Shown here piece after piece: positions 45,301 through 53,247 of a stretch of DNA of 64,000 nt. Source of the stretch: Phytopythium helicoides (taxonomy: Eukaryota > Oomycota > Peronosporomycetes > Pythiales > Pythiaceae); contig JANFNE010000025.1 in the NCBI GenBank assembly GCA_024867545.1, forward strand, positions 620,001-684,000, written 5' to 3'. The notes beneath the pieces were generated by a model. That model was not told where the DNA came from, made no database searches, and saw only the letters and a list, made by a program, of their open reading frames with translations. Each line of letters begins with the position of its first letter. The first letter of the stretch is position 1. Made by a program: the position numbers and the translations under genes.

Positions 45301-45446
45301 GTGAACTCTCTCACGGCATCCTGGCTCGCGAGAGCGCATTGCACCCTCTGACGAAGCAGGCCCTGCAGATCGTGGCAAGCGGAGGCAAGCACCAGGCGAC
45401 TGAGCTGCTGTTCCTTACGCCGCATTGGGCGGCTCTCAAAGCGTAA
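39390..45446 (+). CDS. THADA/Trm732 homologue (tRNA 2'-O-methylation regulator), 2018 aa
   Basis: One uninterrupted frame starting MVRKKRKGV. The middle carries the DUF2428 signature: LRRSSGFAFSFVAILRAEPR (about residue 1163), RVHALNILKLICQDAV (about 1225) and ESWAVRNSSMMLFAATTQR (about 1260), all strongly like animal THADA (RRSAGxPxxFxAIL, QVHAMNILR, TWAVRNSSTLLF). The flanks are helical HEAT/ARM-like repeats throughout. Yeast Trm732 and human THADA partner the methyltransferase Trm7/FTSJ1 to modify ribose 32 of certain tRNAs; THADA has also been linked to SERCA and metabolism. A low-complexity Asp/Glu stretch lies near 1030. Intronless over 6 kb, and no frame break. Confidence 0.9.
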   Translation: MVRKKRKGVVKEAEASGSAGSAKPRVELERALPQAPEDAALPFALAASEVPVETADAQVTTLRQWYTLLCSARSLFDQLKMLQLFRSKCNAALAVEGDHEAFAAAAWRMAFRLYVAPKWEPVRKNFFLILKALADANHKLGDALKSAASDELQRFLRELLGNAQDAELSPDEIVDVFDAMLLISDFQFLAGVLVELPEQEDGAPGLAAFVRFCSQRLDDLALPVTRYRQNEDTELSGDGDAEDASTSVVLIASERCGHALKNVILLTTMKEALYARIAASPLIVDDFFAIAESCAKVLQTSVVHKDLLTQAALAYCLTLRLLLHCAQGHAVDKGPMAKQLLAAIYPDQHSAMRGSTKLDAHLKAAAAGFGELSRLAMFRGVLSSLTDSELASTIEAEDNSTMMNTLFKSAQQYCQHESLNVRLYAFQVLEAFLRRAVLIVQGQNCDSEASIATSKTVAFDTMVSLTAGVILNWGHNSKKVNQFMPPMFTHIVNYFALTGDFDIWKKSIISKLIGLPSHSRAKYGALSILAVKYGVKNMLAEYPSLMKSVLVSVGNKDVSAAAASLFSQFLDAEEAGAANPWLMDVVDALISSDPNLRERVATYVMPLLLKKSPSVVVELIDTLRETLEKEQVIADREITLWAIIEVVKYARKRISPEKLAGVSIHEVEIGLRHQRAETRGAAFEAICASLKSTNAPTPQELALIKAFLVMSSKEIASGSRMNTMIGLKNVFFRVKESQRLARKTSKQVESAESTQGAEFLEWVQHFVVSSLYAGSSPQRTILGLEVMLLYLQVFGMVDAISGSSTRFLEPQVVSVLLNVLVSSWDVIRSLAFAILELYPTDLPGYSSEAELTALLKWSLMLCISPRQRESDAGALFMRILFKRSGAIQHFRIELVDDVKAAQEAVKSSEASFVLKLSSLVLKRLRDSAMDKSGQGESPLVHGLLLSLRYIVESVDFDSIAKSGDKILQSEWQTALHQVFRCVDNAMHASLSVVGDATSGVGDEELSANFAGVVGEVSSVSKSAASALKVDCRGHLIIENNDDDEDGGADSGQRAVVGSWLAARECGAIVDTLMKRVPLPRSNSSLDTQPQFFTTEMAERGGEMLLNSLFELKHKGAVATAYQSFEGVCKSFLAHAERNTVLGGLPHVWADRLLNRLETSQQVFILRRSSGFAFSFVAILRAEPRNSAAVILPVVMGNLLRLAALDTDKIALTTKHEDHHLVWRSRVHALNILKLICQDAVLADDVSVYVSRMLEVAIFGFDCESWAVRNSSMMLFAATTQRAIGDKRIADGASTHKISSADVFSRFPQLSEFLHRELVRFTTEVNSTATRGTTPPGLFPVLMFLSRLKSSEDEDDASLLAEGVPLSKFIPIVMKCAEQPTNAIRQMAAKVLASIVRDSEVVNIIESLIAGLPNGVTSRDASTSSKPTTPKSSNYVHGLIAQIHQIARRYLCSSGSSKPSSHDTSVLSVAQRAIAEIVAAKVLSAKMWLASSSVCAAIRGEFLELVDVFVSFCGSRAGRALAADSSSMFQDSVVGIIEVTQSMCVLALEERCGAPSPSSAYYRQHHAPGMYVVDRTLVSILFGIWRLESVQHKEIGEDQIDLAARLLTSPVLQVRKRSIKKVSNLLVGAGVISVPLSTAIKFQTVLATQLLVEVHPKIKARNLQLSVFFLEKKHMQLGKDLVENLLQKATEILEVSSDADVVAPALELLALLAPNNPATSSWRQLREQIVARSDEKQPLALRRAAAKALGHCDVLSRVAAADVTDERVEFAVDSWLSAIKLLQDDDSNVRRLVNEAVSKALEISTPTSDTLVLPLAIEHLVSSFGKTQYGFSRVMEMVSRLIDAPAEIEQYLRSGASKDLGATDLSSRIFEAESDNYYAEPDLVAQNLVYQLVLKRGQLFDTHKFEQTVIGTATKALYSLENALSRGASAAEWLGGVTYYPGVFPALQNGLIAAAAVLGYCDSPSESASSLRELSHGILARESALHPLTKQALQIVASGGKHQATELLFLTPHWAALKA

Positions 45447-46346
45447 TCGTACAGCTAGATGACTCAAACTCCAACAACAAAGCAGGGCACTTCAACTAGA
45501 TCAAGTGCGTTGGTGCCAGCTGTTCGCGGACGGTTCACTGACTAACGTACCACAGTTCCTATACGGCCGATTCGCTGATGCGCTTGTCACGCTCGGGACA
45601 TGACCCTCACACTCATAGAGTTCGCCAGAGAGCTACTGTGAGCTCCAAGACATCGCCGATCGTCTCGGATCGCGTGAAGCTAAGCAGTCGTGTCCATGCG
45701 GTCTGAATGTCAGCTCATCAAGACGTGCGTCTCAAGCCAGTTATTCGTTTTCATAGTTCATGAATACCATAGAAAGTGGAGGAAACATGATCATCAAGCA
45801 AGGGCTCTTTTGAAGGGCATGCGAGAATAGAGGTTTTGAGCGGTTGTTTTTTCGTGATGATTGGTCCCCTCACCACGTGAGCAAAGCTCAAACACTTCAG
45901 CAATTTCCAGCAGGAAGGGTTGCCAGCTCTCACGCAGTGCTACACAGCGTTTGCAACACAATCCAGGAGCTACATAATAATGGTGCTCCAGCTTTCTGCA
46001 GGAGTACTCTGTATTGGACCGACAAGCCTGCTATGCTGTAGCCGGACAACACGTAATGCCCGCATGCCCGCATGCATGCGATGGGACTGATGACTTGACG
46101 TGGTTTGGCTGCCGCGTTGATCCCACTGACGAGAATCCAGGGACAGGACCGACTGCAAGTGCACGAAATAATACTCGTTCTACAGAGTAGTTTCCGGAGG
46201 TCCAATTCACTGACTGGAGGCTGGCACTTGCACTCCAATTGAGGCCACACGTCTAGTCAGCAGCGTGCTGAGCACGCCGTCCACCCGAGCCTCACTTTCC
46301 AATTCATTGACTTGGGTCAATATCTCCCTCCTCCGCACAAGCAGCC
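45447..46346. other. Intergenic region between THADA homologue and peroxidase 3
   Basis: About 900 nt, lower GC than the genes around it, with no supportable coding sequence. The right end carries the core promoter of peroxidase 3, listed separately. Confidence 0.4.
46292..46308 (+). promoter_or_regulatory. Oomycete Inr/FPR-type core promoter of peroxidase 3
   Basis: TCACTTTCCAATTCATT lies 55 nt upstream of the ATG and is close to the oomycete start-site consensus, with CAATTC in place of CAWTTT. Confidence 0.6.
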
Positions 46347-47090
46347 ATGGTCTCCTTCACCTCCACGCTCGCCGCCGCTGCGCTCGCTGCCTCGGCCGTC
46401 ATGTCGACCTCCAACGCGCTCGAGGTCGGCGAGTACTACCGCCCCAGTGGTGATGAGGTTTCCGGCGTCTACGGCACCAACGCCACGTACCGCCGCAGTC
46501 CGTGCCCAGCCCTCAACTCGCTCGCCAACCACGGCTACCTGCCGCGTGACGGACAGAACATCACCTCGGCGGTGCTCAAGGAGTCGATCCAGTCGGTCTA
46601 CAACCTCGCCGACGACATTCTGGCTGTTTTGCTGGCGGCTGTCCCCTCGACCTTCAACCTCGACTACCTATCGATTCATAACGCTCTCGAGCACGACGCG
46701 TCTCTGGCTCACACGGACGCCTACTTTGGCCACGACCCGGCCTCCGTCAACGAGACGCTCGCTGAGGACCTGTTCAGCCGCTCGCTGGATGGTGAGACGC
46801 TCGGAATCACCGAGGTCGGAGCCGTCCGCTACGACCGTCTGGCCGAGTGCAAGGCCAACAACCCGCAGTGCACGTTCGGCACGACGCAGGTGACGCTCGC
46901 GTACCTTGAGTCGTCCATCTTCCTCATGGGTTTCGGTGGCAACAACGAGAACACGACCCTGGACCTGGATATTGCCAAGTCGTTCATCCTCGAGGAGCGT
47001 ATCCCAGAAGAGTACGTTGCGCCTGCTGAGGCCATCACGTACGCGGAGGTGCGCGTGGTGGCTGCCAAGCTGATTGCGGCGTCGGTGTAG
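46347..47090 (+). CDS. Secreted heme-thiolate peroxidase, copy 3, 247 aa
   Basis: Signal peptide about residues 1-25 (MVSFTSTLAAAALAASAVMS), then the mature start LEVGEYYRPSGDEVSGVYG, shared with copy 4 but not copies 1-2. Heme-Cys motif SPCPALNSLANHGYLPRDG, acid/metal motif EHDASL, conserved Glu in YLESS. Two additional Cys (AECKANNPQCTF) occur only in copies 3-4 and could form a disulfide. Single exon. Expected extracellular peroxide-dependent oxidation or halogenation. Confidence 0.9.
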   Translation: MVSFTSTLAAAALAASAVMSTSNALEVGEYYRPSGDEVSGVYGTNATYRRSPCPALNSLANHGYLPRDGQNITSAVLKESIQSVYNLADDILAVLLAAVPSTFNLDYLSIHNALEHDASLAHTDAYFGHDPASVNETLAEDLFSRSLDGETLGITEVGAVRYDRLAECKANNPQCTFGTTQVTLAYLESSIFLMGFGGNNENTTLDLDIAKSFILEERIPEEYVAPAEAITYAEVRVVAAKLIAASV

Positions 47091-47643
47091 ACGTGGATAT
47101 AAGAGCCTGCTCCTTGCAGCCACGATTGCGTCCTGCTGAGACTATCGCAGGATTTGCCCCGTAATTCAATTTTTGTTCCGGATGAATTTGTGCCCAACTC
47201 GTTCAATGATGGAAACTCTTTGCACGGGGGGATACATTTCAAGCTCTGCAGTTCATGGGCTCTACGGTAGCAGTGGAACCAGATTGCTCACTTTCAAGTA
47301 TTGCCCAATGTGGGCAAAATAATCATGTTGTTGCGCTGTTCCGGAGGTTCGGATCTTGAATCGAGAGATGCAGCACAATCCATTGCAGCACCAATTGCAC
47401 TATGTACTTCGTGATTTAGCCAGGCTCGTCGTTGGAGGGCATTAGTTCACGGGCCCGCGATCCCGGCGATCTGCTTTTCTTGTATACGTAGAACGAAGTC
47501 CCGCTGCGCCGGTCGCGTCATGTCTAAGCACTGCACGTCATCTCTCGATAGGCTAGAGTGCTCACTGTACAGCCAACCGCCGAGTTCTTGTCACTTTTCA
47601 TTTCGACAGTTCCGGCGCGAATCTCTTCCAGACCCTCTTCACC
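47091..47643. other. Intergenic region between peroxidases 3 and 4
   Basis: About 550 nt without a gene. It ends in the core promoter of peroxidase 4 (listed separately) and shows no repeat of note. Confidence 0.4.
47591..47607 (+). promoter_or_regulatory. Oomycete Inr/FPR-type core promoter of peroxidase 4
   Basis: TCACTTTTCATTTCGAC lies 53 nt upstream of the ATG, the same offset as in copy 2, and fits the oomycete consensus. Confidence 0.65.
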
Positions 47644-48387
47644 ATGGTCTCGCTCTCGACCATCTTTGCCGCTGCCTTCGCGCTCACCACCGGATTCTCC
47701 ACTGTCAACGGGCTTGAGACCGGCGAATACTACCGCCCCAGCGGCGATGAGGTCTCCGGCGTCTACAACACCAACACGACATACAGTCGGAGCCCGTGCC
47801 CGGGTCTCAACTCGCTCGCCAACCACGGCTACCTGCCTCGCGACGGACGCAACATCACGTCGGCCGTGCTCAAGGAGGCCATGCAGTCGGTCTACAACCT
47901 CGCCGATGATATTTCGGCTGTGCTTCTGGCGGCTGTTCCCTCGACCTTCAACCTGGATTTCCTGTCGATCCACAACGCTCTTGAACACGACACCTCGCTC
48001 ATCCACGCGGACGCGTACTACGGCTACGATCCAGCTTCTGTCAACCAGGAGCTTGCTGATGACTTCTTCGGCCGCTCGCTCGACAACAAGACCCTCGGTA
48101 TCACCGAGATTGGTGCTACGCGCTACGACCGCCTAGCTGCATGCAAGGCCAACAACCCCAACTGCACCTTCGGCTCGACGCAGGCGACACTCGCGTACCT
48201 AGAGGCGTCGATCATCCTGCTGGGCTTTGGTGGCGCCAACGAAAACTTGACTGTCGACGTCGATCTCGCCAAGACTTTCATGCTCGAGGAACGCATCTCG
48301 GAGGACTTTGTCCGAGCGGCCGAGCCGATCACACTTGCCAAGACGAGCTCAGTCTCGGCCCAGCTGGTTGTTGCCACGGTTGATTAA
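47644..48387 (+). CDS. Secreted heme-thiolate peroxidase, copy 4, 247 aa
   Basis: Tandem duplicate of copy 3: same length, same mature start (LETGEYYRPSGDEVSGVY), SPCPGLNSLANHGYLPRDG with the heme-ligand Cys, EHDTSL and a conserved Glu in YLEAS, plus the extra Cys pair in ACKANNPNCTF. Signal peptide about 1-23 (MVSLSTIFAAAFALTTGF). Several NxT glycosylation-type sites (NTT, NIT, NCT, NLT). It converges with the first TMEM198-like gene with only 42 nt between stop codons. Confidence 0.9.
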   Translation: MVSLSTIFAAAFALTTGFSTVNGLETGEYYRPSGDEVSGVYNTNTTYSRSPCPGLNSLANHGYLPRDGRNITSAVLKEAMQSVYNLADDISAVLLAAVPSTFNLDFLSIHNALEHDTSLIHADAYYGYDPASVNQELADDFFGRSLDNKTLGITEIGATRYDRLAACKANNPNCTFGSTQATLAYLEASIILLGFGGANENLTVDVDLAKTFMLEERISEDFVRAAEPITLAKTSSVSAQLVVATVD

Positions 48388-48429
48388 ATGTTGGGATAGC
48401 TAGATTTGGGCTTATACAGTTGGTTCAAT

Positions 48430-49377
48430 CTAAACGGTGGCGTGCACAACAGTTTGGTTGTTGTAGCGCGCGTTAAAATTGCTCTCGGGCGTGCTGGCTG
48501 CGGCGTACTGCGCATGTTGCTGCTCATACGCACGCTGCTGGATTCTCTGAGCGCGAGCTTGCTCACGCTGCTCGCGATGAGCCTCCGCACGACGCTCATC
48601 GAGGTGGTAATCAATGCCACGGCCGGTCTTGCGGAACTGAAGGAAAGCGGAGAGCACAAAGAGCACGAGGGTTCCCACCAGATATGCCCACCACGCCGAC
48701 GGGATGTCGTACACAGCATCTCCATTCGAGTCGTAAGTGCGGAACTGCTCCAGGTCGTTGAACGACGGGTAGTCCCCGGCGAAGAAGCCAATGCCCCAGA
48801 CGACCAGGAACGCACCAACAAAACTGGTCGCGACAATGAGCACCGGCTTCTCGAGCTTGACAGCGAGAGCACCGCACACGAGCGCAAATACGGCTGCGAG
48901 TATGATCAGCACCGTCCCTGGGTGCGCGGGGGACAGCAAGTACCCAAAGGAGTTGTTGACGAGGATAGCGAGCATTCCACCAGCCACAGCTCCTGCAATA
49001 AAGATGCCGAGCCAATAGACATAGGTCACGAGGTATCCGCAGATGATGCCGCCGACGCAGAACGCAATCCAGGAGGCTGTGAGAATCCATGTCTTGTCCG
49101 CGAAGACCTTCTCGACGATGACCGCACAGATGACGCCGCCAGCCACGAAACCCATGGCGTAGACCGTCGTGTGGTACAACCTGTAGCCAGCGACGACGAA
49201 GAGCAGACCGACAAGAAGAGCACAGATCGCGAGCACGACACTGCTGAAGCTGAGCCCATCCGTTGAGTCGAAAATCGATGACACCGTCTCACTAGCCGTC
49301 TCAGCTGCCTGCGTGAGCTGTAGTTGCAGGATTACCGCTAATAGCAGCGAAAGCGAAGCCGGGCGGTGAAGAGCCAT
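48430..49377 (-). CDS. TMEM198-like (DUF4203) membrane protein, cluster member 1, 315 aa
   Basis: Signal peptide about 1-24 (MALHRPASLSLLLAVILQ), a short luminal/extracellular segment, then seven helices: GYRLYHTTVYAMGFVAGG, SWIAFCVGGIICGYLV, GIGFFAGDYPSFNDL and YDIPSAWWAYLVGTL. The C-terminal 65 residues are hydrophilic, rich in Arg, Glu and Gln and coiled-coil-prone (RREAHREQREQARAQR). That tail distinguishes this copy. Single exon; function unknown beyond membership of the family. Confidence 0.85.
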   Translation of the reverse strand: MALHRPASLSLLLAVILQLQLTQAAETASETVSSIFDSTDGLSFSSVVLAICALLVGLLFVVAGYRLYHTTVYAMGFVAGGVICAVIVEKVFADKTWILTASWIAFCVGGIICGYLVTYVYWLGIFIAGAVAGGMLAILVNNSFGYLLSPAHPGTVLIILAAVFALVCGALAVKLEKPVLIVATSFVGAFLVVWGIGFFAGDYPSFNDLEQFRTYDSNGDAVYDIPSAWWAYLVGTLVLFVLSAFLQFRKTGRGIDYHLDERRAEAHREQREQARAQRIQQRAYEQQHAQYAAASTPESNFNARYNNQTVVHATV

Positions 49378-49824
49378 GGTGGAGGAAGGTTGAGGAGCTG
49401 TTGGTCAAGCTGGAAATTGAAGAATGAGACCCAACGTCGAAGTTGCTAGGGCATCCATGTGCAGGTGTAGGTGCAAGTGCGTTCCTTGTGTACTATCGCT
49501 CTAATCGATACAGGCACGCACTCATCACGAGTCTGTGTGGCTAGCGCTGCACAATGATCTGCGAGATGGTGAGGAACGTGCTAAAGGAACGTGGCAGAGC
49601 CGGTTTTATATCGGATTCACTATAGAAAGGATACCAGGCAGAAAAAAGGTGCACGACGCGAAAAATGCAGCGTGCGACTCATTTGTGCCACCCGATCACG
49701 AGAATCCAGCACGGCACTTTGGACTGATCCTCCTCGACTTTCTCAGAGTCACGTGGAGCCTCAGTTTGCGGTCGCAGCAGTACTGTACCGCGGGATTTGG
49801 ATGGCCTCAAGTCCATGCGCTCAG
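49378..49824. other. Intergenic region between TMEM198-like members 1 and 2
   Basis: About 450 nt. It contains the core promoter of member 1 (49412-49428, listed separately) and the downstream region of member 2. No gene seen. Confidence 0.45.
49412..49428 (-). promoter_or_regulatory. Oomycete Inr/FPR-type core promoter of TMEM198-like member 1
   Basis: On the minus strand the sequence is TCATTCTTCAATTTCC, about 40-50 nt before the ATG. It is one of the best matches to the oomycete consensus in the window. Confidence 0.65.
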
Positions 49825-50745
49825 CTAAACCATGCCACCGGGACCACGGTTCGCTCGATTATCAGGCGTGCCCGCGTCCTGGTACTCGCTCCGTCCGACT
49901 GCCCTTGATCGGAATGGGAATCCGCGGTGATTTCGGCGCTGTCGCCGATGGTGGTCGTGGTGGACACGCGCTGTGCATCGGAACTGGATGAAAGCAGCGA
50001 CGGCGAATAATGCGATCGTGCCCGCGAGATACGTCCACCACGTCGTGGGAATATCGTAGCTGGTGCCTCCGTCGGCATCAGTCTTCGCGAACCGCTCGAG
50101 GTCGTTGAACGAGGGGTAGTCGCCGGCAAAGAAACCGATGCCCCAGATGATGAGAAACGCGCCTACGAAACTTGTGAAGAGGATGATGACGGGATGCTCG
50201 AACTTGACCGCTAAAATACCGCCGACAATACCCAGAATCACGGCGAGGACAATGAGCACGATGCCCGGGTGGTTTGGCGCGATCATGTACCCCACAGACG
50301 TGTTCAACAGCACAGCGAGCATCGCGCCGGCAAGCACGCCGACGAGGAAGATGCCTGGCCAATACAAACACGAGGCCAAGAATCCGCACAGGATGCCTCC
50401 GACGATGTATGCGACCCACGATATGGTAACGACCCACGACTCATTCTGGAATATCTTCTCCACCACGAGCGAGCATACGACACCACCGACGATGAAGCCG
50501 ACGACGAACACTGTCATGTGGAAAAGCTGGTAACCGAGTGTGGCCAGCATAACGCCCACCACAAGCGCGATAATGGCGAGTACGACGCCGCTGACAGTCG
50601 TCCCGTCGTTCGTGTCGAAGATTGAAGTCCATGCTTCACTTGCTGGAGCCAGCTGCTGATCTTCTCCGACGGCTGCGGAGACGAACTGGAGCAGAATTGT
50701 CAGAATTAGAGTCCACTTGACGAGTGGAGCGCGTGTCATGGTCAT
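49825..50745 (-). CDS. TMEM198-like (DUF4203) membrane protein, cluster member 2, about 306 aa
   Basis: The start is taken at 50745 (MTMTRAPLVKWTLILTILL), a good signal peptide; the longer frame upstream adds 83 residues of unconvincing sequence. Seven helices carry the family blocks GYQLFHMTVFVVGFIVGG, SWVAYIVGGILCGFLA, GIGFFAGDYPSFNDLERF and YDIPTTWWTYLAGT. The C-terminus is basic and His/Arg-rich (HHDHHRRQRRNHRG). Very close to member 1 in the core (shared WGIGFFAGDYPSFNDLE), so they arose by tandem duplication. Confidence 0.83.
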   Translation of the reverse strand: MTMTRAPLVKWTLILTILLQFVSAAVGEDQQLAPASEAWTSIFDTNDGTTVSGVVLAIIALVVGVMLATLGYQLFHMTVFVVGFIVGGVVCSLVVEKIFQNESWVVTISWVAYIVGGILCGFLASCLYWPGIFLVGVLAGAMLAVLLNTSVGYMIAPNHPGIVLIVLAVILGIVGGILAVKFEHPVIILFTSFVGAFLIIWGIGFFAGDYPSFNDLERFAKTDADGGTSYDIPTTWWTYLAGTIALFAVAAFIQFRCTARVHHDHHRRQRRNHRGFPFRSRAVGRSEYQDAGTPDNRANRGPGGMV

Positions 50746-51077
50746 TTGCGCACAAGGCAAATCCAGAAGTGACAGTATGGCGAAGCACCGCTGTGGCGAG
50801 TTAGCACGCCAGACAAGATCTTCTCCATCCAAGTGCGGTGCCGGCATAGGGAACCTGCACCCTTGCGGGGTGACAAGCGCATCCCATTGTGCGACATGGT
50901 GTAGCCAGCCAGTGTTATCTTGCTTCAACTTGAGCATCAGTACGCTGTGGTGATTCGCTAAAAAAGGATTATTTGAATATTTTGGACGAATCAAAAGTTA
51001 TATATAAATTATACTATATATTTTAAATCAGTATAAATGGCCAGGCCACATGACATGGCTTTGTGAAGCATCTCCCA
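50746..51077. other. Intergenic region with AT-rich core
   Basis: About 330 nt. The minus-strand sequence TCACTTCTGGATTTGCC (50756-50772) is a probable start-site element for member 2. From about 50955 to 51035 the DNA is almost only A and T (TTATATATAAATTATACT and similar), unlike anything else in the window. Confidence 0.5.
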
Positions 51078-52139
51078 TCACACAAAGAAACCCGACAACG
51101 AGCGTCGTGGCGCGACAATGCTCGATAGTGGGCGTTGTTGCCGTCCATTGTTGCTGGAGAGCAAGTCCCGGTAGTGGCCGTCGCGAAACGCAGTCATGTC
51201 TAGTTTCAAGGATCGCCCTGTGCGCTTGAAGTGCTTGTCACGACTGGTCTTGCTGTACTGGACGGTGGCACCAAGTGCAGTACACATTAGAAATCCAACC
51301 AGGTATCCCCACCATGCAGAAGGGACTGCATGGAGCCACGAGTGGTGGGCGATTGTCCGTTGGAAGGCTTCAAGCTGCTGTCCGCTTGGAAATTGACCAG
51401 CGAAGCGACCGACGCCCCAAATGACCAACCCAGCTCCCACGAGACTCGTAATGGCGACAAGCATCGGCTTCTCAAAACTCCAGACCAGGATGCCACCGAG
51501 AACCGCAAAGCAGACAATCAGAATGCCCAGGAATTGCGTTGGGTTGCTTGGATACACGATGCTTCCAGCTGCTGCATTGACCACAAATGATAGTAAGACG
51601 CTTCCAGCGATGACAGCAACCATGATGCCAACCGCAGCAACTGCAGCAGCAACAGCACCGGCAACCAATCCTCCAAAAATGAAGCATATCCAGGACACAG
51701 TGACGATGTAGGACCTGCCTTCAAGGGCACTCTCGACCAGCCGGGAAGTCAGCAAACCGCCCGCAAAGAACCCGCAGACAAAGCACGCTGGCGTGAAAAG
51801 TCGATACCCAGCTACTGCAATAACGAGTCCCAACCCAATTGCAATCATGGCAAAGATTCCACTGAGGGCTGGAAGGTGTTCGCTCATTTCTCCAAAGAAG
51901 ACGTTTGATACTGTGTTCAACGAGGAGTTGGAATCGGCAAGTGGAGTCGTTGGCGACGGTGTAGGTGTTAGACCGAACGAACTGTCGATTGGCCCCCAAT
52001 CTGAGGCTTCAGCAACACCATGAGGTGCTGGAAAAGCGAGTAGTGCCACAACCACAAAGAGAACTTTCAGTGAGCACAATAGGGTCGGAAGAACGGATAT
52101 CATTCCGGCGTGCTGGCAGAAAAGACGAATGCCGACCAT
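51078..52139 (-). CDS. TMEM198-like (DUF4203) membrane protein, cluster member 3, 353 aa
   Basis: The most divergent of the cluster on this strand. A long N-terminal region ends in a signal-type helix (SLKVLFVVVALLAFPAP); an internal ATG 12 codons in is an alternative start. Family blocks are kept: GYRLFTPACFVCGFFAGG, SWICFIFGGLVAGAVA, GVGRFAGQFPSGQQLEAF and HAVPSAWWGYLVGFL. The C-terminal 70 residues are basic with Ser/Arg-rich ends (RRSLSGFFV). Seven helices expected; function unknown. Confidence 0.82.
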   Translation of the reverse strand: MVGIRLFCQHAGMISVLPTLLCSLKVLFVVVALLAFPAPHGVAEASDWGPIDSSFGLTPTPSPTTPLADSNSSLNTVSNVFFGEMSEHLPALSGIFAMIAIGLGLVIAVAGYRLFTPACFVCGFFAGGLLTSRLVESALEGRSYIVTVSWICFIFGGLVAGAVAAAVAAVGIMVAVIAGSVLLSFVVNAAAGSIVYPSNPTQFLGILIVCFAVLGGILVWSFEKPMLVAITSLVGAGLVIWGVGRFAGQFPSGQQLEAFQRTIAHHSWLHAVPSAWWGYLVGFLMCTALGATVQYSKTSRDKHFKRTGRSLKLDMTAFRDGHYRDLLSSNNGRQQRPLSSIVAPRRSLSGFFV

Positions 52140-52338
52140 GTGAGCGCGGAAAGGCGATTCCAGTTATCGCACTGCAGATTGCCATTTGTGGCGCGAGCAC
52201 GATCTCATGAGCTCCAGCAATACACATCTTCAGCACTATTTTCACCATCACAAACGGATACTGCGCTTTACTACGAATGGGGAAAATCGATACGAGCACT
52301 ACTAACGCCTGCTACAGGCTGCGACACACGCCGCTGTC

Positions 52339-53247
52339 TTAGACCGCAGCGTGACCCTGGGGCTTGGAGATGGCGTTGCTCGAGCTGCTCTTGCCGCCGT
52401 GATGGTGTCCGTGCGCCGTCTTCTTGAACTGCACGACCAGGCCGAGCACGAAGGTGACCAAGATGCCAGCGAGGTATGCCCACCAGGCGTCCGGGATGGC
52501 GTAGACCCAGTCTCCGTCGTCGTTCTCCTCTCCAAATGCCTTGAGGTCGGCACCGTTCGGGTAGTCGCCGGCAAAGTATCCGACGCCCCAGACGAGCGTC
52601 TCGGCACCCACAAAGCTCGTGGCAATGACGAGCACGGGCTTCTCGAGCTTGAGCGCGAGGATTCCGCCAATAATGCCGAGCAGGACAGCCAGCACGACGA
52701 GCACGACGTCCGGGTTGCTGGGGTAGATCTTGGTGCCGAAGGTGGTGTTGAGCGAGAACGCGAGCAGCACGCCTCCCGCTGCGCCAGCGAGGAAGATGCT
52801 GGCCGTGTAGAGGTAGAGCACGAGCGCGCCAACGATGATTCCACCGATGAAGAAGGCGATCCAGGATGCCGTGGGCAGCCAGCTCTTGCCGTCGAACATG
52901 GCCTCGATGACGCCGGCGACGAAGAGCCCGCCGATGATGAAGCCGCAGAGGAAGACGGTGGGGCGGAACAGCCGGTAGCCCGCGAGCGCGACGGCGCCAC
53001 CGCCGACAATGGCCAGCGCAGCCAGGATGGCCGGTCCGACCTTGATGCCCTTGGCGGAGCTGAGCACCTCGGTGGCCGTCATGTTGCTGATGTCGTCGAG
53101 GTCGAACGAGCCGCTGCCGTCGCTGACGCCCCACTTGGAGTCGCCGCTGTCGGACGAATCCGCCGAGTCGGAGGCCGCGGCCAGCGCCACCGCCAGCAGC
53201 GAGAGCAGCAGCGCCAGCAGCAGCTGCGAGGGAGCGGAGCGAGGCAT
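52339..53247 (-). CDS. TMEM198-like (DUF4203) membrane protein, cluster member 4, about 302 aa
   Basis: The ATG at 53247 (MPRSAPSQLLLALLLSLLAV) gives a clean signal peptide; an upstream ATG 23 codons earlier adds only Ser/Arg-rich sequence. An Asp/Ser-rich luminal segment follows (SADSSDSGDS), then GYRLFRPTVFLCGFIIGG, SWIAFFIGGIIVGALV, GVGYFAGDYPNGADLKAF and YAIPDAWWAYLAGIL. It ends QFKKTAHGHHHGG, a His-rich tail. Codons are strongly GC3-biased, which creates a long antisense frame that I reject as a gene. Confidence 0.87.
   Translation of the reverse strand: MPRSAPSQLLLALLLSLLAVALAAASDSADSSDSGDSKWGVSDGSGSFDLDDISNMTATEVLSSAKGIKVGPAILAALAIVGGGAVALAGYRLFRPTVFLCGFIIGGLFVAGVIEAMFDGKSWLPTASWIAFFIGGIIVGALVLYLYTASIFLAGAAGGVLLAFSLNTTFGTKIYPSNPDVVLVVLAVLLGIIGGILALKLEKPVLVIATSFVGAETLVWGVGYFAGDYPNGADLKAFGEENDDGDWVYAIPDAWWAYLAGILVTFVLGLVVQFKKTAHGHHHGGKSSSSNAISKPQGHAAV

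Noticed and set aside
46347..48387. Elicitin or RXLR-type effector identity for the small secreted proteins
   Set aside because: No RXLR-EER or six-Cys elicitin pattern; the PCP and EHD motifs identify heme-thiolate peroxidases.
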